Assembly: GCA_015680685.1 (NCBI GenBank)
Contig: MNCI01002043.1
Coordinates: 209,843 to 273,842 of the forward strand
Length of the DNA: 64,000 nt
Source of the DNA: Gnetum montanum
Lineage: Eukaryota; Streptophyta; Gnetopsida; Gnetales; Gnetaceae
Direction: 5' to 3'
Below are positions 10,982-23,494 of this stretch, piece after piece; the first letter of the stretch is position 1, and the number at the start of each line of letters is the position of its first letter. A program made the translations under genes and the position numbers. Below the pieces are notes generated by a model. It made no database searches. It saw only the letters and a list, made by a program, of their open reading frames with translations, and was not told the origin of the DNA.

Positions 10982-11338
10982 TCATGGATTGGGATTGTTT
11001 GGAACCTCTAATTTTTCATTTTGAATATGAATATCCTTTATTCCAAATTTATCTTTTATGAATACAACATCTCTAGATGAGTGCCATTTTTTCTCTATAG
11101 GATCATAGCAGGTGTATTCACTTGTTTTGGTATCATAGCCTGGAAAAATACATTTGTTTCCTCTATTGTCCAATGTATCTATGAATTGTTTTTGTGTTTT
11201 CATATAATAGTGCTATTCAAAGGTCATCATATGATTTATGTTTATAATTTTTTCATGGAATAGTTCATATGGAGAATTGTCCTTGTTATTGATTTTGACA
11301 ATCCTATTGGTGATGTGGGCTACTACATTTAAGGTCAT
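10982..11338 (-). pseudogene. Copia integrase C-terminal part
   Basis: Minus-strand reading contains SPYELFHEKI and then KCIFPGYDTKTSEYTCYDP and SRDVVFIKDKFGI, the standard end of Copia integrase before RT. A stop lies between the two halves. The upstream catalytic core is missing: the reading stops at 11338, where a forward LTR begins. This is the left breakpoint of the large nested insertion in this Copia element. Confidence 0.82.
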
Positions 11339-13240
11339 TGATGAAATACTTTTGTTATGGACTATGATATTGTAGATGCAATATCATAGCTTAATATATG
11401 TTATCATAGATATAATATAGTGGGTCATGGTTATGCTTATTAATACAAGCCCACCATCATATCAAAAACAAGTTTTAGCCAACACTTACCAAAATTCTTA
11501 TAGTTTGTTTCTGTAAAGTTAATGTTAGTTGTGAATTCCCATAGTGTGATGAATTATAGTTTTGCATCGTCTTTATTCAAGTTGATTATTCCTTGACATA
11601 ATTCATGAATACTGATGAAGCATCAATAAGACAACTACATTAATGCATGCTCATCGACACATCTTATAATACGTTGGCACATGTGTGTTGATGCTAATTC
11701 TTTCGAAGTCTATATAAGTGCATACAACAGCTGCATTTATGGCACCATTTGATCACTCCCTTAGGCAAACTCTTGCAGTTTTCTCCCATAGAACTTAGCA
11801 AAATTTTTCCTCTAAGTGCTTGCAACGTGGATTGAATTCATTGTATGAAATTTTATTTGAGTGTGATATGTACCATGACACAATTGTATGAATGACAATA
11901 AAATTGAGATTTCTTCTCTTCATTGCAACACTTGAATTAGTTTAAGTTTAATTTCTAGAATTCTACTTTAAATGTAGTTTAATTTCTTATACTTAAATGT
12001 TTGATATTTTAATTCATAAGGAATGTGAGTATGACCACTTCAAGTGTAATATACTAACACTTGGTAATCTCAGCAGTGAATACCTGGTATACTCAGGATT
12101 AAACACTTGGTAACTTAGTAGTGTTAATAGACCTTTAGGATATATACAAAAAGTTGAAATGGATGCTCTATGTTTAGGATAGTTTATTTATTATTTAGTT
12201 AGGTTAAATATTTCAACACTTCAATCCTTTCTTTAGTTAATCATTTTATAGATAAAGAAAATCATAAAAATTATAAAAATAATAAATACCTTACACCTCA
12301 ACCACACTTAGCCATACGAACAAGTTAACACCTGTGATGATTAAGAAGACAACAACTAGTAACCACACATTTTACTATCTAAGGATATAGGCCACTTAGT
12401 TAAATGAAGACTATAGAATTTGATAGAATTGTACATACATACTAGTGACTTGTATGGTTGGGCTCAAGGAATACCCGCTTCTCATCAAATGATAATAAAG
12501 GTTAAGATTGTTCTTCATTGTTGTAGCATATCACATAGATTTACTTTTCTATGTTGTTTACTTTTACTAAGTTATTTACATTTCTACTAACCAACTTTGC
12601 CACTTTGCCAAAATTCCCACCAATTCTACTAACCAACTTTGCCAATTTGCTAAAATTAATTATCTTTTCATCATTATACGGTAGGCCAATTTGAATTCCA
12701 CTATTTGGTTGTTAAAATTAATTCACCACTAAGTAGTTATCCAACCATCACTTTGACTTATACTCATCATAAGTAATGATTACTTAGGATAATATAAATT
12801 TAATAATTGAATTAACAATTTAAATTAAATATTTTTGAACTAATACTTTAACATATACATATCTTTTATAAAATATTATATAGCCTTATCTAAGCATATG
12901 CATAGGATATATATGTTATAATTAAACATGATATTAGTCTATATATATTATTTATTATATATGTTGTTACTAAGCATATACATATTAAAGTTTATCTATA
13001 AAAGGTTTACTCTTTACTACTTTGTATATTAAATATTATTATAGATATACATACATACATATACTACTATACTATATACATATATTTATTATATATAGAT
13101 TTCGATTGTGGGCAGTTGTCCAAAATAATGTTTTATGTGTAAAACATTATATGAAGACTACAATTTTATCCCATCAAGCATCAAAAACTTGTATGTATCT
13201 TCAGATAATTGTTTCTTGATATGAAATGAACAAGTCCATA
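11339..13240 (+). repeat. Forward Gypsy LTR, interrupted and truncated
   Basis: Starts tgatgaaatacttttg and matches the reverse complement of the J LTR (32347 downwards), including TATA-region and R blocks. The match breaks at attcatgaatac (11612) and resumes at 12488 (aatgataataaagg). The 3' part fades into AT-rich sequence after about 12700, and no LTR end is visible. The right boundary with GX is approximate. 12780-13240 is very AT-rich with short TA repeats. Confidence 0.6.
11613..12487 (+). repeat. Solo LTR inside another LTR
   Basis: Complete TG...CA unit (tgatgaagcatc ... ctcatca), 875 bp, with TATA-like tctatataag near 11711 and an LTR tail matching 30446-31125. It splits the LTR at 11339-13240. 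Flanks aatac and aatga could be a decayed 5-bp duplication. Confidence 0.7.
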
Positions 13241-13290
13241 CTATCGAAAATTTATTTGGCTTCTTCATACTCCATAATAATACAAGATTG

Positions 13291-14370
13291 TCAATCAAAA
13301 AAGGTCCTCTTCAAAGACTTTCTATTGAACCATCTTTTGACTTGAAAAGCATTCTGTAGTAAATTATCTTTAGCTCTATCCATTTTGGCTTCTCTTTTGA
13401 TGAGAAAGGTCATGAAACTTCTATCATTATTGATTTTCTCAATATACTTTTGCACAAAATCTAAGGCTAAACTTATACTCTTGTTTGTCATTCTAACACG
13501 CAAACCATAGACCAAGTTATAAGCTGACGTTCCAATAGTCTTCTTAAATCTAATATGGTCAGTCCATAATGTAGATTGCAAGTAATCAATCCAATTTCTT
13601 GGATTTTCATCCATCAACTTCTTAATGTAGGAAATAAGATTTTTATTTGTAGATTTAGCTAAGCCATTTCCTTAAGGATAATAATTTAAAGAAGAAAATA
13701 GAAAGATGGATTTTTCCGATGCCCATGTTATAAATTCTTCAGATTGAAAAGCAAGTCCATTATTAGATATCAACACTTTAGGTAGACCAAAATGACTTAG
13801 AATTTGATCTTCCAAGAACTTAATCACCTCTAATGTGCAAATTTTTCTTAGACCCTTTGCTTTGGACCATTTGGTAAAGTAATTAGTAACTGTGAGAATA
13901 AACTTATGTCCAGCTCTTGAAGGAGTACTTGTACTAATAAAATCTAAGCCTCATTGCTAAAATGGGTTGTCCACAATTACCGATTTTAAGGGAGCTCTAG
14001 CTCTTTTGATCTTTGGTTTATGAATTTGACATTTGTAAGATCTTTGAATTTTCAAACTAATATCTTGGTACATAGTAAGCCAATAAAAATCATAACGAAG
14101 CATATGTTGCATAGTGGACTTAGGAGATTAATAAAATAAATTGGAATGATCATGAAATTATTCTAAAATAGGACAAATTTGATCATTTTGAGTACATTAC
14201 AACAAAACCCCTGTAAAATCCTTTCTATGTAAAATTCAATCTTTAACCACAAATTTATTTGCTCTTTTGAACAAAGCTCTCTTTTGACTTGTAGTTAAAT
14301 TATTCGAACATTTTTTTGTATGGAGAAATTCTAGAATCTCATTATACCAATTTCCTTCATGATTTTTTAG
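13291..14370 (-). pseudogene. GX integrase
   Basis: Minus-strand reading gives the zinc-finger-side region and then the catalytic core GLDFISTSTPSRAGHKFILT, YFTKWSKAKG and the later LISNNGLAFQ motif, followed by NWIDYLQSTLWTDHIRFKKT (13291-13617 frame). The core Asp positions are partly lost: the usual DYFTKW reads NYFTKW and SDNG reads SNNG. In-frame stops occur. Integrase would insert the cDNA into the chromosome. The C-terminal end runs to 13291 and no chromodomain is visible. Confidence 0.8.
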
Positions 14371-14479
14371 TACACATACTTTATTTTCTCTAGCCATTAA
14401 CTTGGCTAATCCCATTCCTTAATTGTTTTACATATTTCCAATGAAAATCTAAAAATTTGAAGCTTTATGAGCCACTTTC

Positions 14480-14850
14480 CTCTTTTCAATCCAATTTCAT
14501 TTTGAGCTAAGAATTATTTGACCACAAGCTTTATTAACATAATGTAAACTAATGAGTTTTCCAAATAATATTTGAAATGCTAAAGTGCTTTAATAAATGC
14601 AAATGCTTGTTTCTCTAAGTCTAAATAATTTAATTCTTCACCTTTCAATTGATATCCAAAAAATGCAATTGGTTCATCTCGTCTTTCATCTTTTTGAGTT
14701 AAAATGCTAGCAATTGAGTCATTTGAAGCAAAAGTATATAACCAAAAGTCTTCTTTTAATTTTGACTTTACAAAGTATGGAGCTTCTTGAATGGCCTTTA
14801 TTAATTTCTGCTAAGCCTCTCTCTAATTTTGGTGTTTTCTCTACTAGAAC
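14480..14850 (-). pseudogene. GX Gypsy-type RNase H
   Basis: Directly after RT, the minus strand reads FASNDSIASILTQKDER, then PIAFFGYQLKGEELNY and LEKQAFAFIKAL. This is the usual Ty3 RNase H that follows RT. The first catalytic Asp of the family (normally DAS/DASD) is replaced by FASND, and stops follow. It would degrade RNA in RNA:DNA hybrids. Confidence 0.75.
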
Positions 14851-14899
14851 ATCTTTTTTTAGCATATGCATCAAAGATTTAGTAATTTTAGTGAATCCA

Positions 14900-15865
14900 A
14901 GGATAAATTTCTTGACGAAATTTATCTTTTCATCTAGGGATAAATTTTTTAATGAAATTTATCTTTTCAAAGAAAGAACTAAGAGACTTTTTACTTGTAG
15001 GATGCTTAATATTCTATACTAATTGAATTTTGGAATTATCTATATCAATTCCTTCTTGACAAATTACATGGCCTAATAAAATTCCAGATTTAACCCCAAT
15101 GATACATTTCTTAGGATTTAATGGAATACCATACTCATGACATCTGTCAAAAACATGTTGGATATGACTAATATGATCTTCCTTGCTTTTTGAAAAGATA
15201 GTGATATCATCCAAATAAACCACAACAAATTCACCTATTAAACCTTTAAAGGCTAAATCCATTGCTCTTTGAAAAGTAGCTCTAGTGTTTGACAATCCAA
15301 ATGACATTCTTTAGTAAACAAAAGTTCCCCACTTGGTGATAAATATCGTTTTATATCTATCATCCTTATCTACCATGATCTAATTATAGCTTGAAAAACC
15401 ATCTAAAAAAGAATATACCTAACAACCTAATATTTTAATCAACATCTCATCAATTCTAGGAAGCTGGTATTTATTTTTTAAGAAGTCTTCATTCAAATTT
15501 TTGAAATCCACACAAAGTCTAATATCGCCATCTTTCTTTCTTACTGGTACAAGGTTAATAAGCCATGTCAACTATCAGACAGAATATATGATTTGAGCTT
15601 GCAATAACTTTTTGGTCTTAGATTTCATAGCTAGCTCAAATGATGGATTAAATTTCCTTTGTTTTTGCTTAATTTTCTTACAATCATCTATCAAAGGGAT
15701 TTTATGTGTCATCATCTTTGGTTGAAAAGATTTATGATGATCATAAGACCAAGTAAATTTTTCCAAATTATTTTTCAGGAGTAATAATAAATTTTTATTG
15801 AAGACTGAATCCTTCTCCTTGATGATATTTAACATCTTTGGTATCTCAGTAGATCCAAAATTCAC
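14900..15865 (-). pseudogene. GX reverse transcriptase
   Basis: The minus strand begins with a pre-RT linker (15575-15865), then VRKKDGDIRLCVDFKNLN, YSFLDGFSSYN, and the palm and thumb in a 97-residue open frame (15014-15307) starting MSFGLSNTRATFQRAMD with the catalytic VYLDDI intact, and later GHVICQEGIDID. Stops lie at about 15310 and 15560. RT makes cDNA in the particle. Without correction of the stops it cannot be made. Confidence 0.85.
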
Positions 15866-17105
15866 TACTTCATAAGCTTGATCATCTGGATTCTATATAT
15901 CCTTTCTAGTAAGTCGATATCTACTAAATTCATGTTCATGATCAATCACCTTTTTGGGAATTGAATTTGTCTTAAACCTTGATGTTGTTTTACGTATGAT
16001 TTGATCTTTGAATTCTTGTTTATTCTTTAAGAATATAAGGAATTGATTTTCATCTTCAAATACTTGTAAATGCTTTATGTTGCATGGTACTAATGTTTGA
16101 TATTCATTCTCAATCATTATACCCTCATATCCTTCTATCTTTTTTACATCTAATGTTCAAGCTACTTTTGCTGAGTCATTTGCTATATAATTTTCCTTCC
16201 TACCTATTTGCTCTATTTGATAATGATGAAATTGATTCAACATTTTGCAAACAAGCTATTTATAGGATCACAAGAATGAGCTTTTTACCCATAATTACCT
16301 TTAATTTATTCACAAACTAATCTTGAGTCTCCTTTTATGATGATTTCCTTGATTTCTTTTTCCAATACTGTCTTAATTCCAATACACAAAGCTTCATATT
16401 TAGCCTTGTTATTGTACAAGGGAAAAATAGATGAATAGCCTTGAATATTTTTGGGAAATCATCTTTTACTAATACTATTCCAACTCTTGCACCTTTGGAG
16501 TTACAAGAACCATCAATGTATAGTTCCCATTTGCTTTCATCTTGAAATTCCTCTTTTTCCAAGTTAGAAACTTCTTGAAGTGTGAAAATTTTGGTTTCAA
16601 AGGCTCTTGTTTCAACAACTTTATTCTTTTCATTTGAAGTAATGTTTTCACTCATCAAAGAATCACTATATATGTATATTTGATTTGGTTCCGCTTTCCA
16701 AGGTAGCCACATAAGTAAATAATTCATTGATATGTAACATGAGAAATTGTCACTCCAACTTTTACTCAACAAAAGACTATGTGAGTTTGGTATATCTACT
16801 ACTTGAATAGTTACTCTACTTTTGATATGAGGTGTGGAAGCAATTTCTAATAGAACATTTGGTAATTGACCTATAATCTTCACTCTACTCTTGTCCAATT
16901 GAACAATCTTTTTATTTGATTTTTTAGGAATCAAACTAAGTTTTTTGCATATAGATAATGACATAATAGTAGAAGTAGCTCTAGAATCGACTAAATAATT
17001 GTGAAGATATTTATCTTTTAACTTCATTGTTAAAAGAAAACGAGGAGTTTTCTTGTCAAGAGTACAATCATAATTAGCTTTTGTTCTCACATCATTATTG
17101 GACAT
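15866..17105 (-). pseudogene. GX protease and extra RNase H upstream of RT
   Basis: A 256-residue open frame (16335-17105) holds the protease motif LVDSRATSTIMS (Asp at residue 40; the usual Gly of DSG/DTG is Arg). After a linker, an RNase H fold begins WELYIDGSCNSKGARVGIV at residues 193-211 (Asp at 198). The fold continues past 16335 in the same region with stops, giving KGDSRLVC, IKGNYG and, in another frame, GRKENYIANDSAKVA (to about 16150). A spacer follows (15893-16117) and then RT. This is a second RNase H apart from the one after RT. Confidence 0.78.
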
Positions 17106-17159
17106 GTAGCTTAACTTTGACTCTCCAACTCTCTTTTTATCTTTAATAAACTCTAAAGC

Positions 17160-18668
17160 CTTTCTTTGATGATCACTTATCTATAGTAATTAATATATGC
17201 TAATATTGGCTCTCACATGTTTAAGATCTTCAATCAAATCATATTCTCCATCTCCATAAAAGCTTGATTTCTTCATCCATTTATTAAAAGTTTGATTTTG
17301 AGTACTTTGCTCCACTTGATCTTTTTTATTTTTATTTTTCTCTCTTCTACTTGGTTCTAAAATCTTCATCTTAGTAGATGGATCAAAAATAATGTTCGGA
17401 GGCCTAGAAGTAGTAAATGTTTATTTTGATCAAAGATTACATCCATTTTCCTCATTGTTATTACACTCTTCATTTGACAATATATCCTCTTTGAAACCTG
17501 ATAGAAAACAAATATCACTAGATCCATTATTAGAAGATTTGCTTGCATAATGAACACTAGATATCTCATTAGCTAATTTAATATCAAGGAAGTTAGACAT
17601 AACAACATCAATTTCATCCCCATCTTCTACTAACTTAGTATCTTGATGCTTATATTTTCTATTTTTCTTTTCTTCTGTAATCTTACCTTTTGCAAAAGCT
17701 TTCTCTAGTTTCACCACTTTGTTGGACAAGTCCCTCATTAATTATCCATTTTCAGATTCTTTGCTTTCTAACTCTTATTTTGTCTTAATATGAGGTGGTC
17801 CTAGTATTGCTTTAAGTTGAGCAAAATCTTACATAGGAATCATCATTTTCTCTTCTCTTTTTTAAGTTATGATAATCTCTTCATTGTTCAAATTTAATTG
17901 TTTTTCTATTTGTATAGCTTCACTAAAGTAGTCATTCAATCTTCTCAACTAGATTAAAATATTGAGATTCACAGCTTTGAGATAAGTATCTCTAAGCACT
18001 TCATTTAATGGTCTGTATTATCTTTGAAGGAGTCTACAAATTTGTTGAAACTTAATATTGAAATCTCTAATTGACTTTTAAACTCCTTTCTTAGCTTGTA
18101 CTAACCCATAGTATAGTTGTTTTTTTATCTAATTTATTGTCAAACTAGGCCAAAAAAATTCTTTTCATATCATCCCAACTTGTGATATTGTTACTTGGTA
18201 AGTTTGAATACCAAATTTGAGCCATATCTTTTAAATTTTCTACAAACAACCTACAAGCTTAATCTTGGTGTTGAACATTTGCATGAGCTAAAGCTAACTC
18301 AAACATGTGGATATATTCTTTAGCTAATTAAGCTTTTCCAGGAATAAAAGGTTCAAGAAAATGTTTGTAAACTAGATTGGGAATATCGTTGTAGTTTTGA
18401 AATCCTAATGGTGTAACTTTTTGCCAAGGATTTTCCATCTTACTAGAATTCCTTTTGATCATTGAACTCTTATACTTCTTTGGTCTTCTCTTATAGACTA
18501 ATAAACCAAAAAAAGGGGTAATTTTCTTATCTTTTTGGTTTTTACTTCACTACTTGTTCCAAACTCAAAAACCTTTTTATGTTCTTCTTTTGACGAATAA
18601 GCAGACTTATAATCAAGATTTTCTTTAGAATTGTTGAAATCTTCCAAACTATTAGTTTGTTTGGTCAT
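17160..18668 (-). pseudogene. GX gag
   Basis: The minus strand starts with an ATG near 18668 (MTKQTNSLEDFNNSKENLD). The Gag core at about 18410-18170 includes YNDIPNLVYKHFLEPFIPGK, YIHMFELALAHANVQHQD and MAQIWYSNLPSNNITSWDDM, a typical retrotransposon Gag block. A charged Lys/Glu/Asn-rich segment (17430-17738) follows. I saw no clear CCHC knuckle. Several stops break the frame. Gag would assemble the particle. Confidence 0.8.
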
Positions 18669-18771
18669 GAACTCAAAATAATGTCTAATTTCTTAAGCTT
18701 TCCTAGTAATAAAAATAACTATTGGTGTCCTAGGACTATCTGGCTTACAACCTTAAAGGAAAAATTTTCAA

Positions 18772-18788
18772 CCCTCCTTCTAGCACCA
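18772..18788 (-). other. GX primer-binding site (tRNA-Asn type)
   Basis: The minus strand reads TGGTGCTAGAAGGAGGG, complementary with one mismatch to the 3' end of plant tRNA-Asn(GUU) as I know it. The same site, with a different single mismatch, occurs at 24486. Confidence 0.8.
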
Positions 18789-18797
18789 ACATGTACC

Positions 18798-20200
18798 TGT
18801 TGGCAACTGTTTCAGACTAGACCACTAGCAAGCTTCTCTAAATAGGGTTTAGGTGCTTATTGGTCTCTGGAAAATCCAAGGCTTAGAAACCTCCAAATAA
18901 ATTTAGTAGCTATTAAACGAACTAGTCATGAGTATGTGTTTGTTGTTGTGAATGTTGGAATGGTTGGGTTGTGTATAAAACTGTAATCAACTTTCATAAA
19001 AGAGATTTAGCTAACTTGTCAAATATTGTGAGCTGTTGAAGGTTCCTTTTTCGTCCAATCACTTGGTCTATATGTTCCTTATAATACCTACTTGTAACAA
19101 ATAAAATTTCACAAAAACATTTGAGCACAATTATGCCAATCTACTCCTAATTTCCCCTAGAGTGAAAGTTCCACAACAAAACTAGAAATAGAGCAAGATT
19201 CAATGGACTTAGAAAGAGAAAGAAAAGAGAGTAAATTTGTGTGAAATCTCAATTATTTAAGCAAGGTAAATTAACATGAGTAAACACTTCACAATAAAGC
19301 TATTCTTAATTTAATAACTACGAATTGTTCAAACTTTCATAGCTCAACAAGCAATTTAATAAAGACAATCTTATTATACTACCAAAAATTGCTACGTAAA
19401 TGACAAAGTATGAGTCTCTATTTTGGCTAGTTAATAGATGTCAAAGATTGCATTCAATAGAAATTTTTTTAAGAAAAAAATTGACAATTTCTTGATTGAA
19501 ATACCAAGGCAATAAACTTTAGAAATAAAGAAGTTATTTCATTCCCATCAAAATACCAAAAGATTTTCCAAGATTCTCTATACTTTAAACAAGGAAGTGT
19601 TTTTAAGACATTACTATTAAATTGCTTTTGAGGCTTTCAACAACATGAGCTCTTCTATGTCAAATATTAATAGGAGTCTAATATTACACAAAAACAGAGC
19701 TATAAAAGAAACCTAGGACAAATCCAAAAATTAAATGCCAAGCATGATACTACCTAAACCATTAGCTAAGCAACTAAAATAAAATGGAAAGAAAAGAACT
19801 CACAGGATTAAAACAAAGTAATCAAATTGATGTCCTTAGCAAGCCATTTTACAAATAATCTTCAATTGTCTTTTTTCAAATCTTTCCCCCCAAAATCTTC
19901 TCCCTAAAATCTATCTTTGAAGGTCCTTTTATAGTGACCTTAAGGTAGTTACAATAATCATGAGAAGTTATGGATCTTACAAATATTTTAGACATATAAA
20001 TTTATAACCACCTTAGGTGTTATAGCTTGTATGGGGGATTATGAGAAATTTAAGTTATGATTGCCAAGTGTTTCCTTGATAACAAATATCATAGGAAGTT
20101 ACAAAAATTGGAGAAATACATGGCACTATTGGCAAGTTTCCTTTCAAATAAAAATATTTAGAAATTTTAGTTAGGTTTTTATACAACTTAATCATGTGGA
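18798..20200 (-). repeat. GX 5' LTR
   Basis: On the plus strand it begins tgttggcaac next to the PBS. It aligns, inverted, with the forward LTR at 26123-27295 over at least 1.1 kb, including the caaatagggttta block near 18838 and an inverted TATA box (ccttttatagtgacc, about 19925-19939). The U3 continues for roughly 250 bp and its start is not located. Confidence 0.75.
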
Positions 20201-22734
20201 AATTTATTTTGAACAAGTAAGGTTATATAGATTTGCCCCTTTAAATTGCAACTTTGACACTTGTGTGTGTATTACTTTTCCAAACTCATGCTACTAATTA
20301 TAACCACCATAGTATATGTAATTTTTTTATTAATACTTCACCACATCCTTTTAAAATAGCAATCATGATTTTTTTGGGTGTAGTTCGGGTGCAAGGGTTT
20401 GTTGTTGCTGTATTGCCACCTTGTTCCCGTTGCTGCGCTACCCTCACTGTCGTGTTGCTCATTGCCTTGCTATTGCATTGCTCATTGGCAAGAGTGGTGT
20501 TTCCATGATGGGTAGGCACGTGTTGGATTTGTGGCCTCCTCTAGCATCCCTAATGCATTACTGTGTGTTCTGACAATTGCAGATTTTTTTGAAAATGTTT
20601 TAAACTCCACTTGTTGGGTCGTTGTTGCCTTGCAAATGCTGGTGCTTCTAGCTCCATTGCTGTTGGAGGAAACTGCATCTCCTACCATCATGGTCCTTGC
20701 ATCTGCACTATGTTCACCATTATTGTTGATGTTGGATGTTGAACCATCCATTTTACTTGTTTTGGTTGTTTCTTTAAGGGTTTGTCATTGGCCCTCTTTG
20801 GCTAGACTAAATCGCCATTGAATGTTTACTCACCTTTCTATTTTTTTTTGGTTTATCTTGGCCATACTACCAATGTTGCCACGTGTTAAGGCTATCTCCT
20901 TTTTCTTTGAAAACTGTAGTTGTCATCATTAAATTTCCACATGTAGGTAAATGTGAAATTTTTTGGTTTTCATGGTTGTGCAAGGAAAAGAAATCATAAT
21001 GCAATGTTACTAGTAAAAGTCCATTGTTGTTTTTCTTCTTGGATAGATGTCATTTCTCAGGCAGCAAAAATCCACTTAATAATACAATGTTTAAGATGAT
21101 GAGCTATGTCAATTATTTCTACCCTTGTTGGAGTGATAATTTTGATTAATAATGTTAAATCCCATTTTATTGTTGTTTTAGTAACTTTGGGTATTATTTC
21201 GTAACTCAATTACAAACCTTCACAATTCCCTTCCTTGATTTCAACTATTTTCTTTCATTTTTCGGAGCATCTAATAGTTAGTCACAAAGGATTTCCTTTG
21301 ATAACCTTGTAGTGTTTTTCTCAACTACAAACTTGTCAAATTACTGTTAACTTAGCCATGAGTTTTTGTCAAAATGCTTATTCTAGATTAATTGTCTCCA
21401 ACAAAACATATGAACTTATAATAGGCTCATGCTAAATTTAACTTTAAGAAAAAGAAATTTTGGTTACCTGTATATCCACCTTAAACTCTAAAATCTACAG
21501 ACATTGAGGATTGAGAAATAATTCATCTCCTACTTCAAGTTACACTCCATATGAGTATAACAACCAAAAAAGCAGCACTAAATGGATCATTTTCTCAAAA
21601 CGTAGATAGGCAATGTTACTTATGGTCTTTAAATGCATATCTTTTTATTTTTATATATAATTTTTCCATGTCTATTGATTCCATATTCCTGCTCCATAAA
21701 ATGGATAAAATGTGCTAACAATAGTGCTGTGGGAAAATGGACCTTTTATAGTGACAGTATCATCCACGTAAATGTAGACCATAGCCAATGCCTCACCTCT
21801 AATGGGTCTATCTCACTGTCTATAATTACTATCTTTGCTTGCCAAGGCTTTCCCAACTAGTGTTAGTTGTTTAAACAAGATAAGTCCATCTTTAATCCTA
21901 GCATTGGAATGGTTGTGGATGTTAAGGAAAACAATGCCTCAATTCACTAAATGATTCTGTATCCCTCCACTGACAAACCTAAGCTGTAGTGGGGCACAGG
22001 TGCATAAATCTTTCCAAGAAAATGGCTACACAAAATTTGAATCTAATGGTGTTGATGGATTTGGTGGGCATGTTGGATGCCCTACTACTATGCATCATTG
22101 TGGCCACCTTGGGCTAAAGTTCCATCATGGACATTTGGAACGACCTTTTTAGCATTGTAGTAATTCATTCTTCTAGATACTCATTATCAATGTGTGACCA
22201 AAGGTCATGGCAACTTACATGTACCAAAAATCTCTTCATGTCTCTCATATGTTAGTGATGGAGCCTCACCTTGCATTCATGCCCTTAATGCTTGTGTTTA
22301 CCAGCTACGTGTTGATGCCTTAATCATCGAGCTTCAAAGGTCTTCTTAGCATCCTTATCATTACCATGGATGGTTATTTACTTACTTTCATGAAACATGG
22401 CAACAAGTCCTCCAAGATTATTAACCACTTGGAAGATGGAATTGATCATTCTTTTCCTCTTCTTGTGGAAGAAAACCCTAAGATGGTTGCTCATCTTTCT
22501 TCATTTACTAATCAGATTTTTACAAGCCTATTTTTTGAACTCCTCCTTGCATTGAGAAGAAAAGAAGGTAGTATTTTTATGGTGTTTCAAGGGTGTTTAA
22601 CATCAATAATAGGTGAGCTCAGGATCACATATTACTTCTATTGCCAAAAATTTTGTAAAGTTCTAAGAACGTGAAAGCACTTATTAATTTGAAGTGTAAT
22701 TCTTCTTTAGTAAAAAAAAAAGAGATATATATAG
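20201..22734. other. Unassigned 2.5 kb between inverted GX-type LTRs
   Basis: I could not recognise a protein family on either strand. 20370-20820 is richer in G+C than its surroundings. Open frames of 75-102 codons (for example 20531-20821 plus, 20482-20751 minus, 22366-22674 plus) show no motif I know. The missing Copia integrase core, the GX LTR start, or a 3' internal region of the forward GX-type element could lie here; none was seen. Confidence 0.4.
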
Positions 22735-23448
22735 CTATTTTGTAAGAAAAAGGGAATTTATGGGATAGTTGTTCAAAGTCCTATATAAATTGAATATTTG
22801 TCAATTTTAACACCCTGGTGTTTGTAACTTCTATGGTGGTTGTAACTACTAAATGGGACATTTGTCAACTATAACATTAATTTTCAAGGAAGTTGTAACT
22901 TCCTATTGTAGTTATAACTAAACTACCTTAATGTTTGTAACCCGCCTTAATTTTTCGTGATGTTTGTAAGTACCTGTTGATGCCAACATCGCCCATGCTA
23001 GGCATGGGACCATGATCAACAAGTCTAATCCCTTGGCACCAAGCACAAAGAAAGTTGATTTGTACAAGCACATCTTGGTGCCTAATTCATAGTGGCTTGT
23101 GGTGGTGGTTACATTGCCATGCCATGATGGCGTGGACGTAATGGCCTAGATGGTGTAGAACATGGGTTATGTAATGACTGTAGAAGTGGCATAATTGGTG
23201 GTGATGGTGTCAAGAGTTACATGCGTTACATGGAGACGTGGGATGTGGTTGTAATTGATGATGAACATGGTGGAGAACATGGTGACAATGGCGGGAGTTA
23301 CGAAGGTGATGGGTGAAGTAGGACATGGTGGCAGTTATGCCAGGTGAGTGGTGGTAACCATCAGCATGGAAGTTACAATTGTAGTAATCGACGATAGGTG
23401 GTAACCAAAATTGACATGGGATGGGGGCATTTAAAACTGTAGATGAGC

Positions 23449-23460
23449 TACTATAAAAGG
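23449..23460 (+). promoter_or_regulatory. LTR TATA box
   Basis: tactataaaagg, conserved at 25103-25114 in the other LTR. It lies about 40 bp before the CT-rich repeat. This is the likely promoter of the element RNA. Confidence 0.65.
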
Positions 23461-23494
23461 AGAATAGAGGGGGGAGCAAAGGGATAACATTGGG

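Larger units (their letters stand above)
13250..20200 (-). mobile_element. GX: reverse Ty3/Gypsy element with tRNA-Asn PBS
   Basis: Reverse element with a 5' LTR (18798 to about 20200), PBS, gag, protease, an extra RNase H, RT, Gypsy RNase H and integrase, in that order on the minus strand. The 3' LTR and PPT are missing: the integrase end at about 13290 runs into AT-rich sequence. All coding parts carry stops. The extra RNase H suggests relation to the Tat lineage, although it lies before rather than after RT. Two other LTR copies of this family lie at 22735-27295 and 43860-44395. Confidence 0.82.

Noticed and set aside
12780-13240. TA-rich stretch as a MITE or origin-like element
   Set aside because: No terminal inverted repeats or target duplication; simple AT-rich sequence.
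20254-20821. Overlapping frames on both strands as a possible host gene
   Set aside because: No recognisable domain, no splice structure I could support, and competing frames on both strands.
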